Translations under genes and position numbers: made by a program
NCBI GenBank assembly: GCA_024516155.1
Contig: JAJJXM010000014.1
Span: 895,752 to 959,751 of the forward strand
DNA from: Pyronema omphalodes
Taxonomy: Eukaryota; Ascomycota; Pezizomycetes; Pezizales; Pyronemataceae
Direction of reading: 5' to 3'
DNA: 64,000 nucleotides
Notes under the pieces: generated by a model
The model's database searches: none
The model's input: the letters and a program-made list of their open reading frames with translations, nothing else
Told to the model about the DNA's origin: nothing
In this document: positions 42,447 through 53,718 of the stretch, piece after piece
Numbering within the stretch: position 1 is the first letter of the stretch
How the letters are laid out: each line of letters opens with the position of its first letter

Positions 42447-44170
42447 ATGCTTCACAACCTCTGGTTCTACGAATTCATCAATCTATTACCGATTTTCCGT
42501 TCCCTCGAAAACCCCGTCGTCCTCGACGAAATCGAAATTGCTCGACAACTCGGAAACAAATACTCAGCAACTCGAATTCAATACAACGACGAAACCAACA
42601 TCTGGCACCTCCGTGCATCCCTCGAAATGGACCAACATGACAAGGTCATTGTGGCCCTGTACCTCAACGAAGCCGAAAGGCTGGAGGTCGAACAGGACCC
42701 CACGAAGATCAAACTGGTCCGCAACGCCGTAAAGGAATACGAACGAGACTGTCAACTTAGAGACGACCTCCGAGTTGAACTATCAGAAGCTCGAAAAGAT
42801 AACTCCCTCTACGCCCAACGAATTACCGACTTGGAGAGGGATCTCAAAAGCGCCAACGCCTCCGTTCGACTCCTACAAGCCCTTAAGAAGAACGGTCCTC
42901 TTCCGAATACCCGTCCTATCAAATCTATTACCGATTTTCCGTTCCCTCGAAAACCCCGTCGTCCTCGACGAAATCGAAATTGCTCGACAACTCGGAAATG
43001 AATACTCAGCAACTCGAATTCAATTTAACGACGAAACCAACATCTGGCACCTCCGTTAATCCCTCGAAATGGACCAACATGACAAGGTCGTTGTGGCCCT
43101 GTACCTCAACGAAGCCGAAAGGCTGGAGGTCGAACAGGACCCCACGAAGATCAAACTGGTCCGCAACGCCGTAAAGGAATACGAACGAGACTGTCAACTT
43201 GGAGACGACCTCCACGTTGAACTAACAGAAGCTCGAAAAGATAACTCCCTCTACGCCCAACGAATTACCGACTTGGAGAGGGATCTCGAAAGCGCCAACG
43301 CCTCCGTTCGACTCCTACAAGCCCTTGAGAAGAACGGTCCTCTTCCGTATACCCGTCCTATCGAATTACCCCACCCACCTGAGTTTTCTGGTGAACGCAA
43401 GGAACTCTTGAACTTCATTTCGAAAGTCAGATCCAAGCTCGCCGGAGACTCCTCCCGTTTTACCGATGATCAACATAAGCTACGTTACACTTATGGATAT
43501 CTCAAAGGCAACACTCAGAATCAGATTCAACCTTACGTCCTTACAGATAAGAGAGGCTCTCATTACAATTCTGGAAGCTGCCTTCGGAGATCCTGATCAA
43601 GTTGGAACTGCATCTGCGGAATTGGATAAACTTCAACAGGGCAACCGTGAGTTTAGCCAATATTACGCAGAATTCCAACGATTGATGGCTATCTTGAACT
43701 ACGATGAGAACGCAAAGAAAGCTGCTCTGAAGCGTGGGCTCTCTCGAGACCTTCAGACCAGCCTTCTTTATCAAGCCGAAGAACCTCAGAACTTCACCAA
43801 GTTTGTGGATCTATGTATGAAGCTAGATTATAGAATTCGAGCTCATTCAAACAGCACAAAACGGCACGTTCCTTCGGTCCCCAGTCGTTCCAGCTCTACG
43901 CCGTCTCGCCCGGCGTCTCACCCAACGAATACCAAAAGTGGTAATTACGGATCGGCCCCCATGGACCTATCAGCTTCCCAAAAGACTCAGAACCAACGCC
44001 GTCGAGACGAACGAATGGCTCAGGGACTTGGTCCTCACTGTGGATCAGCTGATCATTTCAAAAACGCATGTACAACGTTGGCAGCAAACAAGTCTCGCAA
44101 AATCCGTCTCGCCACCGCCGCGGTATTGGATATCCCAACAAACCCCGATGTCGATCTGGGAAAAGAGTAG
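42447..44170 (+). pseudogene. gag: Gag, copy 2, duplicated and frameshifted
   Basis: The leader plus the start of gag is present twice (42482-42923 and 42924-43365, offset 442 bp, out of frame). The first leader is fused to gag (GCA where copy 1 has TAA). The second gag start at 43069 is broken by a 17-bp deletion at about 43550. The remaining Gag frame runs to 44170. The zinc knuckle has lost its first Cys (LGPHCGSADHFKNAC), so RNA binding would fail even if the frame were whole. Confidence 0.88.
44158..44164 (+). promoter_or_regulatory. -1 frameshift heptamer GGGAAAA, copy 2
   Basis: Phased G GGA AAA GAG TAG, as in copy 1. Confidence 0.7.
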
Positions 44171-47100
44171 TCCATCAACAACCTGTTGGCTCTGTTGTTG
44201 GACCAGCCCCTGCCTCGTCTTTCGTTTCATCTCAGGAAATCGTTTATGTATCCGCTAGTTGTTTGTCAAGTGAACAAGAAAACGAATTGGATGGGAATCA
44301 TTTGGTCGTGCCATGTACACTAACTGAACACAATACCAAAATCGATACTCATGCTCTCGTAGACTGCGGATGCACAAGAATTTCCTTCATGAACGAAGAC
44401 TTCGCACGCCAACACAACTTCCCCCGTTATCAATTAAAAAACCCCAAAATGGTTGAAGTAATTGATGGTCGACCCATTTCATCAGGAGGCATCACCGAAT
44501 ACGTTGAAGTCGAATGTACAAGAAGGGACCATCATGAATTACTAACTGCCTACGTAACTCGGCTTGGTCATTATCCCCTCGTTTTAGGAATCCCATGGCT
44601 TTGTAAACACGATGTTACAATAAACTTCACCGACAACGATATCAAATTCTCATCACCGAACTGTCTCCCCCACCGAACCACGTTAACACCCACCCCTGTC
44701 AAGGGTATTGCTCCGAAACAACAAAATAAGATCTGTGCTATTTCAGCTACGACGTTTCGACGAATCGTAAAGAAAGGCGACGGTTCGTTGCGTTTGGTGG
44801 TCGATTATCGTGGAATCAACGCCGGAACAATCAAAAATCGCTACCCTCTTCCCCTGATGCAGGATACCTTGATGAACCTTTCAAGAGCTAAGTGGTTCAC
44901 TAAGCTCGACATTAGGGGAGCGTATAATTTAATACGTATGGCAAATGGGGAAGAATGGAAAACCGCTTTTCGTACCCGGTACGGATTATTCGAATCATTG
45001 GTTCTGCCCTTTGCGCTTACCAATGCCCCTGCAACATTTCAGAACTTCATTAACGACGTATTGGCACCTTACCTTGATCGATTCTGTACTGCCTATTTGG
45101 ATGACACCCTGATCTATTCGGATAACCTCCAAGAACATAAACAACATGTTAAATTGATCCTCGAAGCATTCGAAAAAGCAGGGTTACATCTCAAACCAGA
45201 TCAATGCGAGTTCCACCAGAAGGAAGTAAAGTACTTAGGACTCATCATTAGTACAGAAGGAATAAAGATGGATCCTGAGAGGATTACTGCAGTCCGGGAT
45301 TGGGAATCTCCCCGAAACCTCAAAGATGTTAGAGCGTTTTTGAGTTTTGCAAACTTCTATCGACGTTTCGTTGAGAACTATTCAAAAATAGTCCAACCTC
45401 TCACGTTACTCACACGAAAAGGAGTTCCTTTCGTCTGGTCGGAACCCCAACAACAGGCCTTTGAGGAATTCAAATCAACGTTTACAACCGCCCCCGTTCT
45501 GGCTCGTTTCGACCCAGACCGGGATGTTATTGTCGAAACCGATGCTTCCGATTATGTCTCTGCTGGAGTACTTTCTCAATATGATCACGAAGGAATCTTA
45601 CATCCTATTGCTTACTTCTCAAAGAAACATTCCCCCGCCGAATGTAATTATGACATATATGATAAAGAACTCATCGCCATCGTCCGGGCTTTCGAAGAAT
45701 GGCGTCCCGAATTGCAGTCCGTTATTAACCCCATTCGAGTACTGTCAGATCATAAGAATCTGGAATATTTTACTTCGACAAAGCTCCTGAACCGCCGTCA
45801 AGCCCGTTGGTCTCAGTTTTTGTCTCAGTTTAATTTCAAGATTGTTTACCGCCCCAGTACAGCAGGCGGTAAACCAGACGCACTGACTCGTCGATCCGGA
45901 GATCTGCCTAAAGAGGGGGATGAACGCTCCCTAGGGAACCATACAACGATCATTAAGCCGGAGAATATCCTTCACGTTGTGGCTGTTACCCCCAGTAATC
46001 AACAAACAACAACGGATTCGCAACAATCAGTAATACCGGACCCACAACAAACAAACCCCACCTTATCCCAGCTCTTCACGGAAGCCTACGATAAAGACCC
46101 ATTTCCTATTAAGGTTATTGAAATGCTAAACAATAACACTCGTTATTGTAAAGACATTACATTAGCTGAATGTACAGTAAACAATAACCATTTACTCCAA
46201 CGGGGATGTTTATGGGTCCCGAATTATGAACCTCTACGATTACATCTAATGCAACAACACCACAACTCTCCTACAGCTGGACACCCAGGTAGATCTAAAA
46301 CATTAGAATACCTCTCAAGAACCTATACGTGGCCCCAGATGAGGACAGACGTGGAAAGATATATTCGAAATTGTCATACCTGTCAACGTTCGAAACCTAC
46401 CAGACACGCCGCGTTTGGTATTCTACGCCCACTACCTATTCCAGAAAGACCCTGGCAGGACACATCAATGGACTTCGTTACAGGATTACCATGGGCTAAT
46501 GGGTGTGATGCAATTTGGGTAGTTGTGGAGAGATTAACCAAAGAACGACATCTGATTGCCTGTCGAACGGATATCGACGCAAAGGAATTATCCTCTTTGT
46601 TTATTACCCACATCTTCCGACTACATGGACTCCCCCTCACCATTATCTCTGATCGAGGACCCCAATTCGCTGCTTTGTTTTGGAAGAATCTCTGTCGACG
46701 TTTGGGAATCGAGCACCGATTATCTACGGCATTGCATCCACAAACGGACGGTCAAACAGAACAAATCAACGCTATTATGGAACAATACCTCCGAGTCCAC
46801 GTCAACTATCTTCAAGATGATTGGGCTGATTGGTTACCATTAGCAGAATTCGCTGCGAATAACCAAGCATCCGAGACAACAGGAACTTCCCCGTTCTTTG
46901 CTAATAAAGGATTCGACCCCCGTTGCCAATTCGATTTACTTCCAGCAGCGACGAATGATGTAAACGATCGACGGGCCCTCACAACTTAGAAAACCCTCGC
47001 CGAAATCCATAACCATCTACGAGCTGAAAATCAATAGAGCCAATCTACGTTATCAAGAGAATGCCGATAAACATCGACTCCCGTCACCGATATCAGCCTG

Positions 47101-47534
47101 GAGATTTGGTATGGATGAATGCTCACAATTGAAAAACTCGTCGACCCTCCCGGAAATTAGAAAACAAACGTCACGGACCCCTCGAGATTATCGCCAAAGT
47201 ATCCCCCTATGCCTACCGATTAGAACTACCTCTGACGATGAAATGCCATAACGTTCAACATGTTTCCCTATTGGAACCCGCTGCGAATAACCCTTACCCC
47301 GGTCAACAATCAGACCCACCACCCCCGGTGGAAATCGACGGTGAAGACGAATACTTCATCGAAGCTATCCTCGACTCCCGAATTCATAGGAAGAAACTTC
47401 AGTACATGGTTCAACGGGTTGGATACGATATGCCGGATCGGGAACCCGCCGAACTTCATTCCGACAGTAAAGCCGTTGACGACTGCCATAAAAAGTACCC
47501 CGATAAACCGGGACCCCTCCCTAACTTATCTTAG
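44164..47534 (+). pseudogene. pol: Pol, copy 2, with deletion, nonsense and frameshifts
   Basis: Protease (LVDCGCTRISF), RT with YLDD, RNase H and integrase are recognisable to 46986. A 351-bp in-frame deletion at about 44768 removes the protease-RT linker and the first part of RT; the deletion ends share GTAAA. TCG has become TAG at 46987-46989 and indels follow near 47030 and 47085. The chromodomain survives as a frame at 47238-47534 but two cage or core tryptophans are Arg (VQRVGY and DREPA). Confidence 0.9.
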
Positions 47535-47573
47535 AAGTTACTTCGCCGGAGCTCAGTCCAAGAAGGGGGATCC

Positions 47574-48709
47574 TGTCACGGCTCGAGAATTATTACCTTC
47601 CCCCTCCTCGTCATTTATTCACCTATTATCATTCGCTTCATTATTCAGCACTCGTTTGTTTATTTATTTCTATTATCCTTCGGTCTTCGATCATCACTCG
47701 TCACTCGCCTGGGTTAGGGTTACGCTCAATTCTCAAATTGTCAAAAAGGTCACGTGACCTACCCCCAGGGTTAGGGGTCTGCTCGGATCCCTTTTTGGAA
47801 ATTCCATACCTATGGTCTACCGATCATCTTATCCGATTAGATAAGATCGGTCACGTGTTCTAATCAGTAGTAGATCAGTATGCACGCGCACTGGTCTACT
47901 AATGTGCACACACGTGACTACGGCTAGGGCACGATCATCTTATCGATAAGATAAGATCTAGTCATGTGACCTTATCATTATTGCACCATCCTTCCAATCG
48001 TAGCTGATCTGGATTCACTTGACTAGGGTTAGGGTTGCACCCGCACGCACACAAACTAGGGCTAGGTTTGTGACCGTACGCGCACAGCTAGGGCTAGGGT
48101 TACGGACGCACGCGCACGATTAGGGTTACGGATGCGCGCGCGTGACTACGCTTAGGGTTACGCTAGCGCGCACGCGGAGTACGCTATCGCGCACGCGAGT
48201 TGCGCTATCGCGCACCCGAGATACGCTAACGAGCGCGCGACGAGGCTGTGCACGCAAACACGCTAATTTGGTACGAACGCGTTAGCGCGTCTAGAACGCG
48301 CAACCGCGACCGTGTTGTTTACTTAGTTATTTTTCGGGAAAAATCTGCAAATAGTGGCTCGGCGTGTAAGGAGGAAAAATTGTATATAAGAGGATTGTTT
48401 CTTTGTTAGTTTATTTTGTTTTTCTTTTCTCCTTACACAGTTATTTGTTTATTTACAAATTCAAATACTTTGTCGATCTTTGTTTACGTCCTCGTTCTCG
48501 TCCCCATCTTTGGATCTCTTTGTCCCTTGAAATCTTTGTTCATTTCCTTAACTTCTGAACACAGAAATCTCGAAGTTGATGCTCGACACAGCTTCAGAGT
48601 TTCTAACGTTGAACTTGTTATAAGGTTATCTGCATTGAACCCAAGAGTGAATAATTGAGAAGAGCCCTCAGGTTCTCCGTCAGCTATCTCCCCTTTGTTC
48701 TCCGTTACA
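47574..48709 (+). repeat. 3' LTR of family 1 copy 2
   Basis: 1136 bp, preceded by the polypurine tract AAGAAGGGGGATCC. It differs from its own 5' LTR at scattered positions, for example TAGGGTTACG against GACGGTTACG. Confidence 0.92.
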
Positions 48710-48760
48710 GATGCACTCTCACGATCCTCGATGGAGTGTATATAGAGAAGCATTATACCC

Positions 48761-50523
48761 AGCAATAAATGAAGCTTCAACCTTTTCTGCTAGAAGGGTT
48801 AAGAGGCAAAAGAAGAAAAGGAAGAAAATACAATCAACTTGCATTGCTGCGGTGTTGGATGTATAGATGAGCAGCAAGTATGTCTGAGGGGGGAATTACG
48901 ATGTGTGATGGAGATTATCTGTGGGGGAGAATTGAGGGCTATTTCTTATTATTTTGATTTGTACTCAAGCACTACTTAGTCTCTATTGCTCAATGTAACA
49001 TAGTGTTACTAGACAACGCTTTAGAAGAGATTGTGTGGAATGTAGCCGGACTTCGGCCGGCCTTTACAACTTGTTGTTGTAATTGCCATTGCGGGTTGCT
49101 GCAGTTGCTGGGGTTGCTGCTGCTCGGTTTGCCGTGACCAGGGTTGCTGTTGCCGGGGTTACTGTTGCCGAGGTTGCTGTTGTTGCTGCTCCGGCTACAA
49201 CCTAATGCCTAGCCCCCTACCCAGCTGTTTCAGCCCATGTAGTCTAGCGGGAGAAACATGGTTTTTTCCTCTCTACCTTCAACAACCACCACAACAGCAA
49301 CAATCCAGGACAGCAGCAGATTATTTTGCTCCCAGCGGCTTTAATTCCTTCGCCGTCCTGCATTACAATACAGTAAATCCCTATGCCATTTGCCCCTCTT
49401 GTGCTTGTAAGGTTTGTTTTTCAATAGTCGTCTAATACATTGCTGTACTTTAGAGCCTGTACCCGATAGGTACCCATCAAATGCCCCCTCCTTCATCCAT
49501 TGTATTACAGCCCTGCACCATACCCCGAGCACCACAGCCAGAGAAACAAAAGGCCCCCCTCGCTACTCCCCCAATCCCGTCCACAGAACTAGCCCAACAA
49601 CACCTCGAGTACGACCCCCCCCCCCCCCCCTCCTCAGCTATCTCAACACCCACCAAGAAATGATCGGAATTTACAGTGGATTCTTAAATAGGACTTCCGA
49701 ATTGCCTCCCCAAAGCCGCACCACATCAGGCACGCTGATTTTTGTTGTGCAAGGACGGTGAAAGGGAATCACGGCCCCTGAAGATGCCCCTCGGCACAGG
49801 TACAACGCAGGCTCACCACAACCACAAAAGATCTCCTCACCCAAACTCGCCTCCTCTTCCCTTCCACTCTATCTCGTACCAAATCATCTCTTCGAACTCC
49901 TTGACCGTGACATGGTGCTACCTGCTTCCCGAAAACACTATTTCCCCCGGCGAAATCAGCACGCCGAGCCTTAGCACCAGCCAACATGCCAGTGCAGAGC
50001 CGTCCTCCCCACCAAGGGTGATTGACGACTTGAACCTCGATACTGACACTGACGTTGGTGATAAAGAAATGGTGTCGCCTAAACCCACCTTAGCTGGCTG
50101 CACCTCCACCATGCCACCACCAACTCCCCAGAACCAACCACCTGCCCCTACTGCACCAGAACTGCACACATAGTCCACGTCTGCCACACTCAAGACTGCC
50201 AAAACCTCCCCGTAAAACGCTCCGCACCGTTTACCACAATGTCAACTGCAACTCCCCTACTCGAGGAACATGGTAGCACACTTGGCACTGGAACAGCAAT
50301 CCTTCAACACACCAGCCCTGCACATCTGACAGCATTCGACCAAATTGTGGTCACAGAAACGGCACAAGCTGAGGCCACACGCCTCAACGATCACTGTACC
50401 ACCCAATGACTCAATCAAGCCTTCAGCATCATGGACCGCAACAAAGCGAGACTGCGCAAGGTCCAAGCCATGCTGCGCACGGCCCAGCCCTCCCTCAATC
50501 TTCCTTAATCTGCTGACCCTCGC
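48761..50523. other. Non-coding interval with simple repeats
   Basis: Contains TTGCTGTTGCCGGGG-type simple repeats (about 49085-49200) and a run of about 17 C at 49614-49630. Open frames are Pro/Ser/Thr-rich and low in complexity (about 49480-50170). Nothing recognised. Confidence 0.4.
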
Positions 50524-50822
50524 TGCAACGGCGAACATGGGAGAGACAGCTGACAGAGAACTTGAGGGCTCTTCACAATTATTCACTATTGAGTTCACTG
50601 AAGATAACCTATGTTGTCAACTCTTAAGCTGTGTCGAGCATCAACCTAGAGATTTTGGTGTTTAAAAGTTGAGGAAAGAAACAGGCATTTCAAGGGACAA
50701 TGACATCCCAAGATGGGGACGAAAACGAGGACGTGAACAATGATCGACAAAGGATTTGAATTGTAAATGAAAAAATTACTGTGTCAGGAGAAAAGGAACA
50801 CAGAATGAATGAACAAAGAAAC
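50524..50822 (-). repeat. Fragment of a family 1 LTR (R-U5 part), diverged
   Basis: On the minus strand it matches the last 300 bp of the family 1 LTR in order: TCCTTTTCTCC, ACTTTTAAACAC (copy 1 ACTTCTAAACAC), GATGCTCGACACAGCTTAAG, GAAGAGCCCTCA and GTTCGCCGTT. Many substitutions; the TTACACAG seed has become TGACACAG. Confidence 0.75.
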
Positions 50823-50839
50823 TGTCGCGGCACCAATCA

Positions 50840-51235
50840 CACCTTGTACTAGGAGGAATGATAAATGGAAAATAATAGAAGGAATTGATCTGGAGAAGGA
50901 TAAGGGGATGAGGATGGGAAGTTATCGCGAGAAGAGAAGGATCGGAATGACGAGGGCAGAAGGAACGGAGGAAGGGAAAATGGAGGAAGGACGAATAGAG
51001 AAGAGGGGGAAGGATTGGACTGAGGGATCAAGGGAGAAGGCGGAGGCTACGGAAGAGACGAAGGCCGGAAGTACGGTGGAGGACATGAGAGATTATGGCA
51101 GGATTAGGGAACTAGGAACGGAAGGGCAGCAGGACGAGGGAATGAGGAGGCAGGAGATAAGGGACGGGTATTGGGAAGTCAGGAATAAGGGGAAGGAAGA
51201 AGGGGAAAATCAGAATGGAACGCACTTACGATAGG
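50840..51235. repeat. Purine-rich tract
   Basis: About 400 bp with an A/G-rich plus strand (GAGAAGGATAAGGGGATGAG). It is similar in composition to the array tracts; real homology to them is unproven. Confidence 0.5.
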
Positions 51236-51409
51236 GACCTGGATGGCAGGAAGGAGCTGGGAAGAGTCAAGGTTCAGGGCAAGAGAGAAGTCGGAAACAG
51301 GATAAATAGCTGAAATGTACTCCATCGTTATGTTCTGCATGCAACGTCTTGTATCAATACATCAAGTACAAGTCGTGCCCCACCCTTACCAGTCCGTCCC
51401 TTTCCCAGT

Positions 51410-51480
51410 GTCATGGTTTGTCACTCGCCGCCGAGCCTGCGAGCCCCTTGGTTCTGTCCGCCCCCAGTCCGCCGTTACAC
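51410..51480 (+). repeat. Possible LTR remnant
   Basis: Starts TGTCATGG and ends CCGCCGTTACA, the ends of the solo LTR at 40069, but only 71 bp apart, and lies 36 bp before a gag remnant. Possibly an internally deleted 5' LTR. Confidence 0.3.
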
Positions 51481-51516
51481 TACGTTGCATCCACAACCAC
51501 CACCAGACTCGCAACC

Positions 51517-52155
51517 ATGCTAGAACTCACCGTGCAACCGATAGACACCCCGTCATCTTCGGACTCCCGGCCAACCATGCCCGAGGATTCTGCGCTGTTG
51601 CCTTGTCCCCTGACGACACCGTACATTACTACGACCTCCACTCCAACCACCAAGAGGCTATCTAGCTAGCCGGCGCCCTCGACGCTTGGGAAACTTAACA
51701 ACTCAGTATGCGTCTGTCACCGCCAAGCAAGCGGATCTCGCACTGGAACGAGACGCCGCGGTGGCTGACAGCAACACTCTATCCTCAAGGGTCGCCCTAC
51801 TCGAGACACAGCTTGCACACACCCTAACCCTCGCTAACGCTGTTGGGCTACAACAAACTAACCTGGACCCATGAACCGTTCCAGCTCACCGACAAAACCT
51901 CCTAAACTCCGACGCTTTCACGGGAGAGGATCGCTCCCTACTTGATGTCTTTCTGTCCTTCGTGGACATGCATCCCGAGCACCGCCCCGTCGAATTCCTG
52001 GACGAACAGTCCAAAATTTGGTTCCGCCTTCTTAATCCCAAGGGAGCTGCACTCAGGCAGGTGAAACACCTTGCTCGCACAGGATAAATCACCGTCGACA
52101 CCTACGCCGGGATGGTCCAAGGCCCCAAGAAGCCCACTGAGACCCTGACCGGGTA
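51517..52155 (+). pseudogene. Gag remnant of another LTR element
   Basis: The frame has MLELTVQPIDTPSSSDSRPT, then after a frame change a helical leader (QADLALERDAAVADSNTLSS), a TGA, and a Gag core: FTGEDRSLLDVFLSF, FLDEQSKIWFRLLNPKGAAL and, past a TAA, TVDTYAGM. The order FTGeDRs..l..Fl then DEQsK then G.A is that of Gypsy-type Gag capsids. No pol follows; an LTR-like block starts at 52224. Confidence 0.6.
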
Positions 52156-52223
52156 AACACTGCCGATCGAGCCCTCAAAAACTCAGTCAAGGGAACATGG
52201 ACTTCGCAGCACACCACGGAGAC

Positions 52224-53624
52224 TGTCGAACCCTATTGTGAACCTGGGCACAGTCCTAACCATGCGGAGGCTTTTCCGGTAGTATCTCAAGTATTCTGTC
52301 CTGGCGTAGACAGACGCTTCGTTCTCAAGAACTAAAAGAACTTATTCCAAAGATAAGCTAGGAAGAGAATTAACCGATCACAAGCCGAATAAACCTAAGG
52401 GTCGTCTTTGGAGGTATTTGTTGGTGTAGATATTGTATCGTAGCGTCGTGGATCAATGGTTGATGATGGAGGAGATAGAGGGAAGACATAGGGTCTTTTA
52501 TAGACTTTCGTCTACAAGTTCGCCCAGCCTTCCTTGGGGAACCAACTGCCAGACTGAGCTTAGGAGATAAGACATGGGTCAAAGCTGTGACGCATCTGCT
52601 GAGGCTTTCATCATGCTAAGCACGCAATTAAATTAATTGCTCACTTGCCTAATGCTCGCCCTGGTCAGATTAATCCTTGAAATAGCTCACCGTACTACCA
52701 CACCTTCCAATGCGGTGCTGGGGTTATGAGTCACACCGGAGGGCAACTCCGTCTGACTGCATCATGCATGAACTCTTGTGATAATGACGCATGAGTCATT
52801 TATCGTATGAGTCGCGCCATCATAGATCCCCCTAGAGAATGTCAATTGCAAGTAGAGGTCACTGACATCATAAGGCATCCTGATGCCCTACAGGAGTGGA
52901 TCCCTCCGTCATATTCCTGTGTGATGTCATATGTGCCCCACCTGCGAGCACTTGCGCGCAGCCACACCGTGGTGTGGATGCAAATGCCGTATTGTTTCCA
53001 AGTTGGCAGCTCTAGGCCCAAGGACGCGTCATATCAGTTTAATCAAACAGGTTTCCTGAGTGGGGTTCCCTGCTGGACGTCGTCTCATGCTGAGGCACTG
53101 TTGACTCTTGTCCTGCAGTCCACTCACGTTTTGCTGACTAGACTCTGCCTTATCTCTCGCGCCACTGTTCACCCAACTAGTAACACCGGATGACACTCTT
53201 GCGCCGCATCTGCATCTTCCTGGAATCCTCAGTTCTTATGCAGCCCCTATCGTCGCCGTGTATTGCCGAACACTCCTCAGGTATAAGGAGGTGACCTTTC
53301 GTCGTCTTCTTCGTTCTCCATCAGCGTCGTTCGTAGTTGTCTCAAGGGTAAGTCGACACCCTTGAGGTAAGTGTTCCTTTCCCCCTCCTCCGTCCTGAGT
53401 CCTCCCAAACTGACAGTGAATAATAGTTTCGACGCCTCGGGCCGGGATCCTCGTGAGGTCCTATCGGAAAGTCACGAATCACGTGACGTGGCTAGCCGGA
53501 GCTCCTCTGGGGGTTCCGGCCCGGGATACTAACTCAATTATTCATTCTCCTGTCGAGTTTGCCATATTCTCCATAGCGTGAAATATGATACCAATTCTAT
53601 CTTCACACATTATAGGGTGTGACA
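52224..53624. repeat. LTR-like remnant of the third family, copy 2
   Basis: From TGTCGAACCC to GGGTGTGACA, homologous throughout to 37679-38925. Its right end is joined directly to the truncated LTR of the family 2 element at 53625. Confidence 0.5.
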
Positions 53625-53707
53625 ACAACGGCACGATGTCGACAACAACAACGACAACATAATGATGACGCAACAACACAACGGCTCGTCAGCCGTGTGC
53701 CGTGACA
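53625..53707 (-). repeat. Truncated 3' LTR, family 2 minus copy
   Basis: Begins TGTCACGGCACACGGCTGAC like the 5' LTR and stops at CGTGCCGTTGT, where the third-family block ends. A G-run (AACGGGGGGGTAC) just upstream is the polypurine tract. Confidence 0.85.
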
Positions 53708-53718
53708 GTACCCCCCCG

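Larger units (their letters stand above)
41248..48709 (+). mobile_element. Ty3/Gypsy family 1, copy 2 (complete but damaged)
   Basis: 7462 bp, TGTCACGG to GTTACA, perfect duplication GATGC (41243-41247, 48710-48714). Both LTRs are 1136 bp and differ from each other at several sites, so it is older than copy 1. Internal length differs from copy 1 by +73 bp, fully explained by a 442-bp duplication, a 351-bp deletion, a 17-bp deletion and small indels (+1, -2). Confidence 0.95.
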
